From Phascolarctos cinereus (lineage: Eukaryota > Chordata > Mammalia > Diprotodontia > Phascolarctidae): a stretch of DNA of 64,000 bases. The DNA lies in the NCBI RefSeq assembly GCF_002099425.1, contig NW_018343992.1, positions 2,372,001 to 2,436,000 on the forward strand, given 5' to 3'. The notes under the pieces were generated by a model. The model made no database searches. It worked only from the letters and a program-made list of their open reading frames with translations, and was not told the origin of the DNA. Made by a program: the position numbers and the translations under genes. This document shows, piece by piece, positions 55,320 to 64,000 of the stretch. Every line of letters begins with the position of its first letter. Positions within the stretch are counted from its first letter, which is position 1.

Positions 55320-55490
55320 ACCAGTTTGGGGTTCAGATTTCAGATCCATTCAAATAGAAGACAATCCATAGAACCTCATACATTAGAATGCTTCAGGTGG
55401 GATTCCTCCTCTTCCTTATTCTCACAACAGCTTTAGTTCGTAATTCAAAGTGTGAACGCTTTGTCTTTTATTTAAGACCTCATTCCCCTC

Positions 55491-55493
<3 letters not shown>

Positions 55494-55521
<28 letters not shown>
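55494..55521. repeat. (CA)n microsatellite
   Basis: About 14 uninterrupted AC units, 180 bp downstream of the (GT)n. Confidence 0.9.
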
Positions 55522-55525
<4 letters not shown>

Positions 55526-56775
55526 TTGCATATCCCTTTACTTAGCATTTCCCAGACTTAAATTATAGGGGAACCTTGACTGAATCACTTAAAATGTAAT
55601 CACTTTTTCTGCTGATTTTTTTTTTAAAAAGTAATGTTATCCTAGCTCATTGTACTGTTTTTTTTTAATTAAAAGAAAGTTCAGCATTAGTCATAACTTG
55701 ATCTAAAGACAGAAAAGTAGGTCATGATTTATGGTAAGGAATTTTAGGATGAATTTTGTTTAAATTGAAGAGGCATTATAAAAAATAGCATTTGAAGAGA
55801 TTTATGACTGAGATAACCTTATATTTTCCTTTAGCAATAAATTTTCCACATAACTTTGACCCAAATGGGTAGGGTAACTGTTGATAGCAAAAGCTTGGAA
55901 AAACTAGTAGCTTAACTGTGATGATTGCCTTTGTGAAACTAGCATGGGGCTACCAGGACTTTGTTGCAGTTGCCAGTATGGGAAGGGAGAGATGCTTCCT
56001 ACCTTCTCCTTGTCCCTTGCCCACCATGAAGCACCAACTTCCAGACCCACCTCCTTTCTTGCCCAACTCTAGAGTCATCCCAGCCATCATACCCCTCTCA
56101 TGGGGCTCATTTCCCCATAACAGCAGACTGCTCCCAATGTCCTACCCCACATGAGAGATAGGAGTAGAGTCATCCACTTAGACTAGCAGCTGTTTCTTTT
56201 CCTCCTGGTAAACTCAGTTGTAGCCCTTCCAATCCTTAACTTACTCTGCTGTCCCTTTCTATAGTACTCTGTGGAATCTTTTCCAATAAATTTATTTTTG
56301 TTATTTTTGCAGGAGAGAAGTTTACATTCTCAGTAAAGAGAAAAGCATTAACTGAATTGAATGGAAACGTGAGTACTATTTCTTCACATGTGAAATTTAT
56401 ATTTGTTTCTATATGCAATTATCTCTTCCACATCGAGACTTTCCCCTTCACGATTTCCATATATTGTGGGTCAGTGTAAGAAGTTAAATGGGAAATTTTG
56501 GGGAGTTTTGCAGAAGGCACAGAAACATGTTGAAGGCTAGCAGATGACACAGGAAACTTTTATAAACTCAGAAATGAAGAATTGTTATTTAAAAAGGCAT
56601 TCTGGTACACTCTGGCATCATTTGAGGTAAGATTAAGTCCTCATATGATTTCCTAAAGGAAAATTAAAGTGAAGGGTCTACCCCTGTGGGTTTTATGTGG
56701 ATTTTCCAGATTGCCAGGGTGCCGTGCCCCTAACCCCCTGATTTGGAAGAGATAACTGTATATAGAAACATATCA
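55522..56775. other. unassigned
   Basis: 55980-56290 is C-rich and contains an AATAAA at 56285; it may be an unrecognised repeat. No gene structure seen. Confidence 0.45.
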
Positions 56776-56778
56776 TAT

Positions 56779-56807
56779 TATCTTTCTATCTTTCTATCTA
56801 TTTATCC

Positions 56808-56855
<48 letters not shown>

Positions 56856-56892
56856 CTATCTCTCTATCTATGTGTGTGTATGTGTGTGTGTG
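56779..56892. repeat. (TATC)n then (TG)n microsatellite
   Basis: About 18 ATCT units (56810-56850 purest), then TATG and TG units. Confidence 0.95.
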
Positions 56893-56959
56893 TTTTATCA
56901 TGTATATTTGTGTATGTATATATGCACACAGTTAAGTATGGAGATCAATGGACATGTTA

Positions 56960-57130
56960 GGACATGGAATCAGTATATCTTGTCTTCAAATGCTACCTCT
57001 ATGCGAATCATTTAAGTTCACTGAGCCGCAGTTTCCTCATCTGTAATTTGAGACTAATGATATCTCTAATTCCTCTAATGTGTCTTGAGGATGAAATGTT
57101 ATTGCATATAAAATACTTTGCAAACTTAAA
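56960..57130 (+). mobile_element. marsupial SINE, diverged
   Basis: CAGTTTCCTCATCTGTAATT, TCTTGAGGATGAAATG, AAAATACTTTGCAAACTTAA. Confidence 0.65.
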
Positions 57131-57202
57131 CATATATACATACATACATACATATACATATATGCACATCTATGTCAACTATTATTATTATTATAGATAG
57201 TA
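57131..57202. repeat. (TACA)n and (TTA)n simple repeats
   Basis: ATACATACATACATA units followed by ATTATTATTATTAT. Confidence 0.85.
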
Positions 57203-57769
57203 ATGGTTATTACATAATCTTAAAGAAAAAAAAATAAAGTTCATCCTTGCCAGCAAAGTGAAAAGTCTTTCAGGCCCTACAAAATTAAAAAAGCCCCAAG
57301 AACAGAGTGTATATATGTTTTCTTTGAGGACCAACCTTGCTTAATTCATAGAAGCTCTTTACCACAAGTCAGCCATGAAGTGCTGAATATTATTAGCCAC
57401 AACAAGTCACAGAGGTGATTTAATAAAATGTAAGGGCTTTGGGATCTCTGTCAGTGGAATACCCAAACCAAAGAAAATCACACATCCTTCAAGTACTGAA
57501 TTAAGCACTTAAATTCTCCATTTCAATCACTGCATACGTTCTTCAGATGAATCCATCAAAATGATACCTCTATAATAAAATGAAAATGTGTGAATGTGCA
57601 GAGAGAAACCTATTGTCAAAAGAAATAGATATGAATGGTGTGATTTAAACTAGTACCATTATTACCAAGAGAAATATGTATGCTCCTATAAAGAACACTT
57701 GTCAGAATCAATATTGAACATTATTCAGCTCCCTTTTCATTAAGTACCAAAGCCAGATATGACATATGT
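57203..57769. other. unassigned
   Basis: Nothing recognised. Confidence 0.5.
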
Positions 57770-58405
57770 ATGTCAATCAACATGCATCTATTAAGTTTTT
57801 CCTAGGTATCATGATATATATGAATGATATAAACACATTTCCTATAGGTGAGGAACTTCCTCTACTGATGGTTTTAGAGAGAATTTAATGGGGCATTGAG
57901 ATGACAACTTAATCATTATAAAAGGATTTATTCAGGACTTACCTTGTTATTGGGGACTGTGCTAAATGCTGTGGCCACAAAGAAAGGCAAAAAGTATAAT
58001 CCCTGACATCAAAGACTCACATTATAATGGGGAAAACAACATGTCAGTAACTAGGTACATAGAAGAGCAGGACATTAGCAGCTGGGGGAATGAGGAAAAA
58101 CCTCCTTCAGGAGGTGGGCTTTGAGCTGAAGGAAGCTATGGAGGCAGAGAAGCTGAGATGAAATGCAGCATGAGGTACAACCAATGCAAACCATGGTATT
58201 GGGAAATGGAGTGTCATGTCCAAAGAACAGCAAGAAGGCCAATATCATAGAATACTTGGAAGAAAGTAAAAGGTAAGAAGATTGGAAAGATAGGAAGGGT
58301 TCAAGCTGTGAAGAACCTTAAATGTCAAACAAGTAGGTTTGTATATGATCCTGGAATTAATAGGAAACCACTGGATTTTACTGAGTAGGGGAGTTTAGAC
58401 TTATT
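57770..58405 (-). mobile_element. L2 LINE, antisense
   Basis: TCAATCAACATGCATCTATT, GGGACTGTGCTAAATGCTG, GGAGGTGGGCTTTGAGCTG, AACAGCAAGAAGGCCAATAT, GAACCTTAAATGTCAAAC, GGAAACCACTGGATTTTACT. Confidence 0.75.
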
Positions 58406-58879
58406 TTGCTACTTTTTCTTCATTTCTGATGTTCACTTAGAGTGTTTTTCATACTCTAAGTACATTTTATGCATTATCAAAATACTACAATACTTATGGT
58501 AATGCATATTTTACAATTAAAAGTCCATATTTAACTTCATTTAGAATGTAATTATTAGGAAATTCACAATGGATTTCAGGTAACAAAGGACAAATATTTT
58601 TTATTCTGAAATTCCTCCTCATTTGCACTTCCTCTAGGTTATCTAGTTTTTCTTGTTCATTCTTTGGTTTTATTGATTTCTTTGGTTTTCATAGTATAGT
58701 TATTTTCTTTTTTATCTCTCCTATGAGTCTTTCCTTGTAACAAAACTTATGACAAAAACATTTAAGCAGAATCAAAAGAAACAGGAAATATGTCATATCA
58801 CGAATCACATTTCACTTACAAAGTCTTCCCCCAGTGTAAATCCCAGAGTATTGATAAAATGTGTTTCCCTCTCATTTAA
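58406..58879. other. unassigned
   Basis: Nothing firm; possibly a decayed continuation of the L1 to the right. Confidence 0.4.
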
Positions 58880-59590
58880 TCAGAGTTCAACTGCCTTTTA
58901 AAGTGACTTTCATTTCCATGACTATAGCCATTGTATATACTGTTTTCTTGGTTCTGCTCAATTTTGTGCTGGTTTTTCCATGTTCCTCTAATTCCACAGT
59001 ACCATAACATTCTAATACATTCATATGGTGTGTATGTATATGTCTTTTGGTTTTATTTAAATGGTATGTGTGTGTGTGTGTGTGTGTGTCTGTATGTGTA
59101 CGGGTGTACTATTCCTTTCTGTCTTTGACTACTGTGAGGCACGTATCTAGTAGTGACATTCATGGATCACAGGTCAGGAGGTTTAGCAACTTTTCTGAAT
59201 ATTGTTTGAGGTTTAGTAACTTTTCTAGCATGATTCCAAATTGTTTTTCCAAATTGTCCAGAATTTCTGGACCATTTCCTAGCTCTACCAACAACTTACT
59301 AATGTGTCTCTTTTCCTACAAATTTCAGTAAGGACCATTTCCATCTTTTAACATTTTTGACATTGTGAGGGGTATGAGGTAAAACTTTATAGTTGTTTTG
59401 ATTTATATTTCTCTTGTAGATTCAGTCTTTCATATAGTTGCTGATAGATTGTTCTTTCAAAAAAGCTTCAGATCCTTTGATCACTTGGCTAGTTATTGGG
59501 GAATAACTTTTCCCTAATAATAATAATAATATGTAATTAATAGATAAAATAATAGATTTTTATGCAAATATTTTCTCACACTCGACTATT
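58880..59590 (-). mobile_element. L1 3' region, antisense
   Basis: GGTTCTGCTCAATTTTGTGC, CAAATTGTCCAGAATTTC, TAGCTCTACCAACAACTTAC, TTGTTTTGATTTATATTTC, TAGTTATTGGGGAATAAC: the reverse of the segment seen in sense at 27587-28230. A (GT)n at 59068-59090 lies inside. Confidence 0.7.
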
Positions 59591-59992
59591 GCTTTTATTC
59601 ATGCTGCATTGATTCTGTTAATGTGTAATATAGTTCTTGATATTGGGTGAGGTATAATACATAAGGAATGAAAGCCCCCATGCAAGGCTGAAAGACTATC
59701 CTGGTGAGCCCATAGGGCCTGTGAAAACCTAAACTTTACCATAGGCCAAGGAAGTGGTATTGAGTAATGATGGCAGCTGGAAAATGTCAGTAGGGAGAAA
59801 GGAATACATAAACATGTTTTCCTAGTACTGTGTGTCAGAGAATATGAAGGAAAGAACCTTGGAAATGTTGCTAAGAGAAGGGTATCTTTAGGAGAAGATT
59901 AAATTATATGAGAAGAAAAAATATAGGGTGGAGAGTAGCTTACTAGTAATTGAGGAGAGGTCGCCACCACTGCTTGACATAGTCTATAGTAC
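59591..59992. other. unassigned
   Basis: Nothing recognised. Confidence 0.5.
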
Positions 59993-60191
59993 CAAATATG
60001 GGGAACCTGAGGCCTTGAGGCCACATGTGGCCCTCTAGGTCCTCAAGTGGGGCCCTTTGAATCCAAACTTCACAAAACAAATCCCCTTAATAAAAGGAAT
60101 TGTTCTGTAAAACTTGGATTCAGTCAAAAGGCTGCACTCAAGGACCTAGAAGGCCACATGTGGCCTCCAGGCAGCAGGTTCTCCACCCCTG
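59993..60191. mobile_element. hAT-like miniature element A, copy 2
   Basis: TATGGGGAACCTGAGGCC at the left and CAGGTTCTCCACCCCTG at the right. Strong inverted symmetry: GGCCACATGTGGCC occurs near each end. About 199 bp, clearly the same family as 28235-28445. Confidence 0.75.
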
Positions 60192-60402
60192 TTATATACG
60201 TATAGCAATAAGGCAAAAGAGAGAAGAAATTAAAGATATAAACATTCTTTCCCAGTGAACTCTTCGACTTGGCTTCATAAGCTGAGTAAAAGAGTATACA
60301 GACAAAACAATTATTTGAAACACTTCAGTGCATCAAAAAAGCACACTATAATCCATAACATATTTTATCTAAAATCAGTTGTTATACAAGATTAGCTTCA
60401 TC

Positions 60403-60648
60403 TACACACCATTCTTTTTTATTTATAAAATATAAATTCTTTTAATTTATTTATAAAATACAAAATAGAAGAAAAAGAGCAAATAGTATGCTTCAATCTG
60501 TGTTCAAACTCCATAATTCTTTCTCTGGATGTGGATAGCATTTTCCATCATGAGACTTTTGGAGATGTCTTAGATTCTTGCTGAGAAGAGCTAAGTCTAT
60601 CAAAGTAAGTCACTGCACAAGGTGGCTGTTACTGTACACACCATTCTT
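60403..60648 (-). mobile_element. short L1 3' UTR insertion with target duplication, antisense
   Basis: TACACACCATTCTT at 60403-60416 and 60635-60648. Between them come a T-rich tail side, then TTCTTTCTCTGGATGTGGAT, TTTTCCATCATGAGACTTTT, GCTGAGAAGAGCTAAGTC, the reversed L1 3' UTR. About 218 bp inserted. Confidence 0.8.
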
Positions 60649-60917
60649 AAGGTATTTCATTTATATAAGATATAAATCTGGACAGACACACTGAACCAAC
60701 TTTAATTCTTTAATTTTTAGTCAAAATCTTTAGAGATTTTATTGAAACAATTACTCAAATGTCTCATTGAAATTAATCAACTTATTTAGGAAGTTTATCC
60801 AGGGAAAAAATTTATGCCATTTTCATTTTGTGTATTTGAAAACTCCCCCAAAGACTAGTACAGATTAATGGGGAAACGATGTGGTTTAGATTCAGATTTC
60901 AGTTGAATTCCTAGTTT

Positions 60918-60950
<33 letters not shown>

Positions 60951-61534
60951 TTCCATTTGTTATAGAAAATGATTAGGAAATAAATCCTTGGAATCAAATT
61001 TGAAGCCAGGACCTATTGTCCTCCCTTAGACAAAATTGAATTATGATTAAGGGGATTTCCTGAGTATGATGGATGGCAACTGGCATATATTGTTTCACAA
61101 TAGCCAAACAATCCACAATTATTAAAAGCACTGCCCAAATTTTGAATGAAACCAAAATGTATAATGTGACTGTGTTGTATATTATGTTTATCATTCGAGA
61201 CTGGTAAATCAAAAGCTGAAAACATGCAAAAACTCTAAGTATATTTTAGAGGATATCCTGGCTCTGTCCCCAACCATAGGCATGACTACTGTTTGAACAG
61301 CTCCCAGACAGTATGGGATCCCATAGAAGAATGGCCAAAAGATGAATCAGAACAGAATTTTCACCTGACTTGGCTCAGACTGTGAAAGTTAGACAAGAAA
61401 GAGTCTTCTGCCCAGATCCTAAGAGGCTACTTGGCATTTTTCTGGTTCTAAATAGTCTTAAAATATGTGGAAAATCCATTTGACCATTACAATCAGGTTA
61501 ATTTATATTCATGGGTAGCTTTACATACATGAAT
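60649..61534. other. unassigned
   Basis: A (TTTTG)n stretch at 60915-60948. Otherwise nothing recognised. Confidence 0.5.
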
Positions 61535-61640
61535 GAATTTTAGAATTGGAGTCAAAAGGCCTAGGTAAAAATCCTGTTTCTGTTATTTATTACTGTACCC
61601 ATGTGACTTTGGGCAAATCACTTAAGTTCTCAGGATTTAT
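61535..61640 (+). mobile_element. MIR-type SINE fragment
   Basis: ATTGGAGTCAAAAGGCCTAG, CATGTGACTTTGGGCAAATC. Confidence 0.6.
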
Positions 61641-61644
61641 TCCC

Positions 61645-61904
61645 TTTTCTCCACTCACATAGCCACTACCACAGTTTGAACCTTCATCATGTCTAGCCTG
61701 GACTATTTCAGTGTCTTCTGAGTCAGTCTCCCTACTCTACTTTCCACAAAGTTGAAAAATTGCAATTCCCAAAGTGTCCATGCCACACATGTACTCAAGA
61801 AACTTTAATGTTTCCTTCTGTCTCTAAGTAGTCCACTGGGATTCATAGGCCCTTACAGTTTGACCCTAATCTATCTTTCTAAGCTGATTTTACATTACTT
61901 CTTG
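61645..61904 (+). mobile_element. L2 LINE fragment, sense
   Basis: GCCTGGACTATTTCAGTGTC, GAGTCAGTCTCCCTACTC, CCCTTACAGTTTGACCC. Confidence 0.65.
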
Positions 61905-62640
61905 TTGTTTATCTTTTGTTTTTGAAAAAGACCAAAAGACCAATGACTGGGGGCAGTTAGGTGGCGCAATGGATAGAGCATCAGCCCTGGAGTCAGGAGG
62001 GCCTGAGTTCAAATCTGATCTCAGAGTAGACACTTGACACTTACTAACTGTGTGACCCTGGCAAGTCACTTAACCCCAATTGCCTAAAAAAAAAAAAAAG
62101 AGCAATGACAGGTGATGTTTTCACTTGCATGTGAATGGATTTAAGTGAAGTAGAGTTGTACAAAATCATCAGCGTCACTGTCTCTTCCAGAGTCACCAAA
62201 GTCCAGTGGGCAGACAAAAGTTAACATAACTGGTGATGGCCTAGGATGTAGTGGATGACCTTGATGTTTTCCATGTCTGACTACGCTCTAAGGGCGCCAA
62301 CTGCCTTCATGGCTGCTGGAACAAATTGTTCTCATCTGCCCATTCAGTCAGGGAGAGTCTTCACATGCTTGGGATAGACATCCTCCTAACTCACTGATCG
62401 GTTTGAGATCTGTCAGTCACCCTTGACCTGATTTAGCCTGCCTGCCGAAATGGTTTTACCAGGGTATGGCTGCCTATCTAGCTTCTCGGAGCCACAGATG
62501 AGAGCTGGGTGACAAATGCACACCAAAAATGGATGAGCAGCCCTGAAAAGGGCTTGGCAAGCCCCCCAGAAGTGTTAGTCTTCCCTGAACACTCCATACA
62601 CACCACATTAATTTTTATTTATGTCCTCTTTCAGACACAT
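61905..62640 (-). mobile_element. RTE-like (BovB-type) 3' region, antisense, split by a SINE
   Basis: Left: TGAAAAAGACCAAAAGACC. Right of the SINE: CATGTGAATGGATTTAAGTG, AGAGTCACCAAAGTCCAGTG, TGGTGATGGCCTAGGATG. It reads as the reverse of the family at 43535-43835 and extends further 5'. The right boundary is approximate. Confidence 0.6.
61948..62100 (+). mobile_element. tRNA-derived SINE (WSINE-like), short form with poly(A)
   Basis: GGGGGCAGTTAGGTGGCGCA head, GAGTTCAAATCTGATCTC, CTGTGTGACCCTGGCAAGTC, CCCCAATTGCCTAAAAAAA. It differs from the other SINEs by ending in poly(A) straight after the head. CAATGAC flanks both sides. Confidence 0.85.
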
Positions 62641-63166
62641 TGACTTACTGTTTCCAGTCTACAATATCTACTTCCCCACACCCAACTTCTGTGCTTTTTG
62701 TTTCATTCTATATACTGAATCCTCCACCTCTCAGTCGTGAGGTGGGTAGCACGTTCCATCATTAATCCTCTGGAATCTGGTTTGCCATTGTGCTGAAAAG
62801 AGTTTCAAATTCTTTCAAAATTGTTTGTATTTACCATACTGTGGTCATTGTATAAATTATTCTTTTGGTTCTATTCATTTCACTCTGTATCAATGCATAC
62901 AAGTCTTTCCAGGTTTCTCTGAAACCCTCTCCATTATTTTTTACAGCACAATAGTATCCCATCACACTTATATACTGTAATTGTTCATTAATTTGTCCAA
63001 TTAATGGGCACCCTCACACAGTTACCACTCATTGCTCAAGAAGGACAATACAATTTTTTCCATATCCTTAGATTTTGCTTTGCTTAGGACTAATCCCTCC
63101 CTTAATTTCACCTCTTTTTTCTTCCTTTTCTCTTCTAATTCCCTGTTGAGTGAAATGTATTTCTGT

Positions 63167-63167
<1 letters not shown>

Positions 63168-63216
<49 letters not shown>
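63168..63216. repeat. (GT)n microsatellite in HAL1-like 3' UTR
   Basis: About 24 uninterrupted GT units. Confidence 0.95.
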
Positions 63217-63220
<4 letters not shown>

Positions 63221-63639
63221 CTATATATTCTTTCTTCCTTTGAGCAGTTCAGATGAGAGTGCATTGCAAGGGTCAGCTGCTCCCTCCATTCCTTCACCTT
63301 TGTTTGTGTAGATGTCTACTGTTGTACCCTAATTATAGGTGACAATTTTTCTTGACCTTCCTCCTTCCCCCCCCTCCAAGTATATTCCACTTCCCCTCTC
63401 TTTCCATTCTTCTCTTTAGTTCATCAAAACATAACAGAAACATTCCTAGGCCTTGTATTCTTAGGTTCTCTTTATCATCCCTATTGATGGCAGGGTTCCG
63501 AGGGGACTCATATTATTCTCCCCATACTAGAATGTAAGAACTTTATCCTGGTTTAGAGTTTTATCATTGTTCACCTGTGTTTCTCTTTTTATATCTCTCT
63601 TCACTTCTGTGTTTGAACGTCACATTTTCTATGCAATTC

Positions 63640-64000
63640 TGTTCGTTTTTATCAGGGAAGTTTGGAGGTCCTTTATTTCATTAAAAGACTAATCCCCACC
63701 CCCACCCTGTAACATTCTATTCAGTTTTGCTGGCTAAGTTATTCTTGTCTGAAAGTCTAAATCTTTTGCCTTTTGAAATTCTGCATCCCAAGCTCTCTGC
63801 TCCTTTATAGTGGTGGCTATTGAAGTATGTGTGATCCTGACTGTGGCTCTTTGGTACTTAAATTCTTGCTTTCTGACTGCTAGCAGTAGTTTTTTTTTTC
63901 TTGGACTTGGAAACTCTGGATTTTGGCTATGATGTTCCTGGGAGTTTTGATTTGAGGGGGTTCATTCAGGAGGGGATCAGTGGATTCTTTCCCATTTTCT
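63640..64000 (-). pseudogene. L1-type ORF1 C-terminal part of the second HAL1-like element
   Basis: Colinear with 6940-7290, the RRM/C-terminal part of ORF1p in the first element. GGTCCTTTATTTCATT, TTATTCTTGTCTGAAAG and TCTTGGACTTGGAAACTCTG correspond in order. No long frame is open, so it is broken. The N-terminal half would lie beyond the window. Confidence 0.6.

Larger units (their letters stand above)
62645..64000 (-). mobile_element. second HAL1-like element (partial, cut by window edge)
   Basis: 62700-63040 is reversed L1 3' UTR (TATTCTTTTGGTTCTATTC, ACAGCACAATAGTATCCC, AATTTGTCCAATTAATGGGC). Then a (GT)n and pyrimidine-rich UTR. From about 63640 it runs parallel to ORF1 of the first element: TTTTTATCAGGGAAGTTTGG against TTTTCATCAGGAATGCTTGA, and CAGTTTTGCTGGCTAAGTTA against CAGTTTTGCTGGTTGGTGAT. 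Again there is no ORF2 between ORF1 and the 3' UTR. Confidence 0.65.

Noticed and set aside
55980-56300. C-rich stretch ending at an AATAAA, possible solo LTR or last exon
   Set aside because: No paired terminal repeats, no flanking duplication and no open frame; left unassigned.
1-64000. Prokaryotic features, CRISPR arrays, operons, rRNA, retroviral genomes
   Set aside because: None seen; regular repeats here are microsatellites, and no gag/pol/env-like frames were found.

Overview
This is vertebrate nuclear DNA, almost certainly from a marsupial. The evidence is the interspersed repeats: tRNA-derived SINEs ending in AAC repeats, L1 copies with a characteristic 3' end, half-L1 (HAL1-like) elements, many old L2 and L3/CR1 copies, and hAT-type miniature elements. 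I recognise these combinations from opossum, wallaby and Tasmanian devil DNA. The species cannot be fixed from this window. Family names come from memory of consensus sequences, not from a search, so finer subfamily names are left open.

No protein-coding exon of a host gene can be called with confidence. Open reading frames are short and mostly lie in microsatellites or old LINEs. The one gene-like feature is a CpG-rich block at about 38.9-39.8 kb. It stands out from strongly CpG-depleted, AT-rich surroundings, has GC boxes, and has a GTAAGT splice donor on the minus strand. It may be a TATA-less promoter with a first exon transcribed leftward. The rest would then be intron (left) and upstream or intergenic DNA (right). 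I could not identify the gene.

Layout: 0-0.56 kb, 5' UTR of a minus-strand L1 with about 306-bp tandem monomers. 0.9-4.8 kb, L2 relics in both orientations. 5.87-8.83 kb, a complete minus-strand HAL1-like element (5' UTR, ORF1, 3' UTR, no ORF2) with a 15-bp target-site duplication. 10.4-13.7 kb, nested SINEs, L2, L3 and a LINE 3' end. 13.7-17.4 kb, mostly unique AT-rich DNA with small local duplications. 17.4-26.5 kb, a SINE-rich tract including a head-to-head SINE pair and a SINE-in-SINE nest. 27.5-30.7 kb, a SINE split by an L1 and a hAT-like element, then L2. 31-38 kb, microsatellites, hAT-like elements, a decayed tRNA-Ile-like sequence and sparse repeats. 38.6-41 kb, the CpG-rich block and an unexplained roughly 90-bp duplication. 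41-48.8 kb, long L3 and L2 blocks and an RTE-like 3' end. 49.9-54.1 kb, an L1 3' end and the longest L2 copy (about 2.4 kb). 54-62.6 kb, mixed SINEs, hAT-like elements, L1 3' ends and an RTE-like element split by a SINE. 62.6 kb to the end, a second HAL1-like element cut by the window edge.

Nothing here looks like an undescribed molecular system. The most informative structures are the HAL1-like elements, the monomeric L1 5' UTR, the layered insertions that give relative ages, and the candidate promoter.
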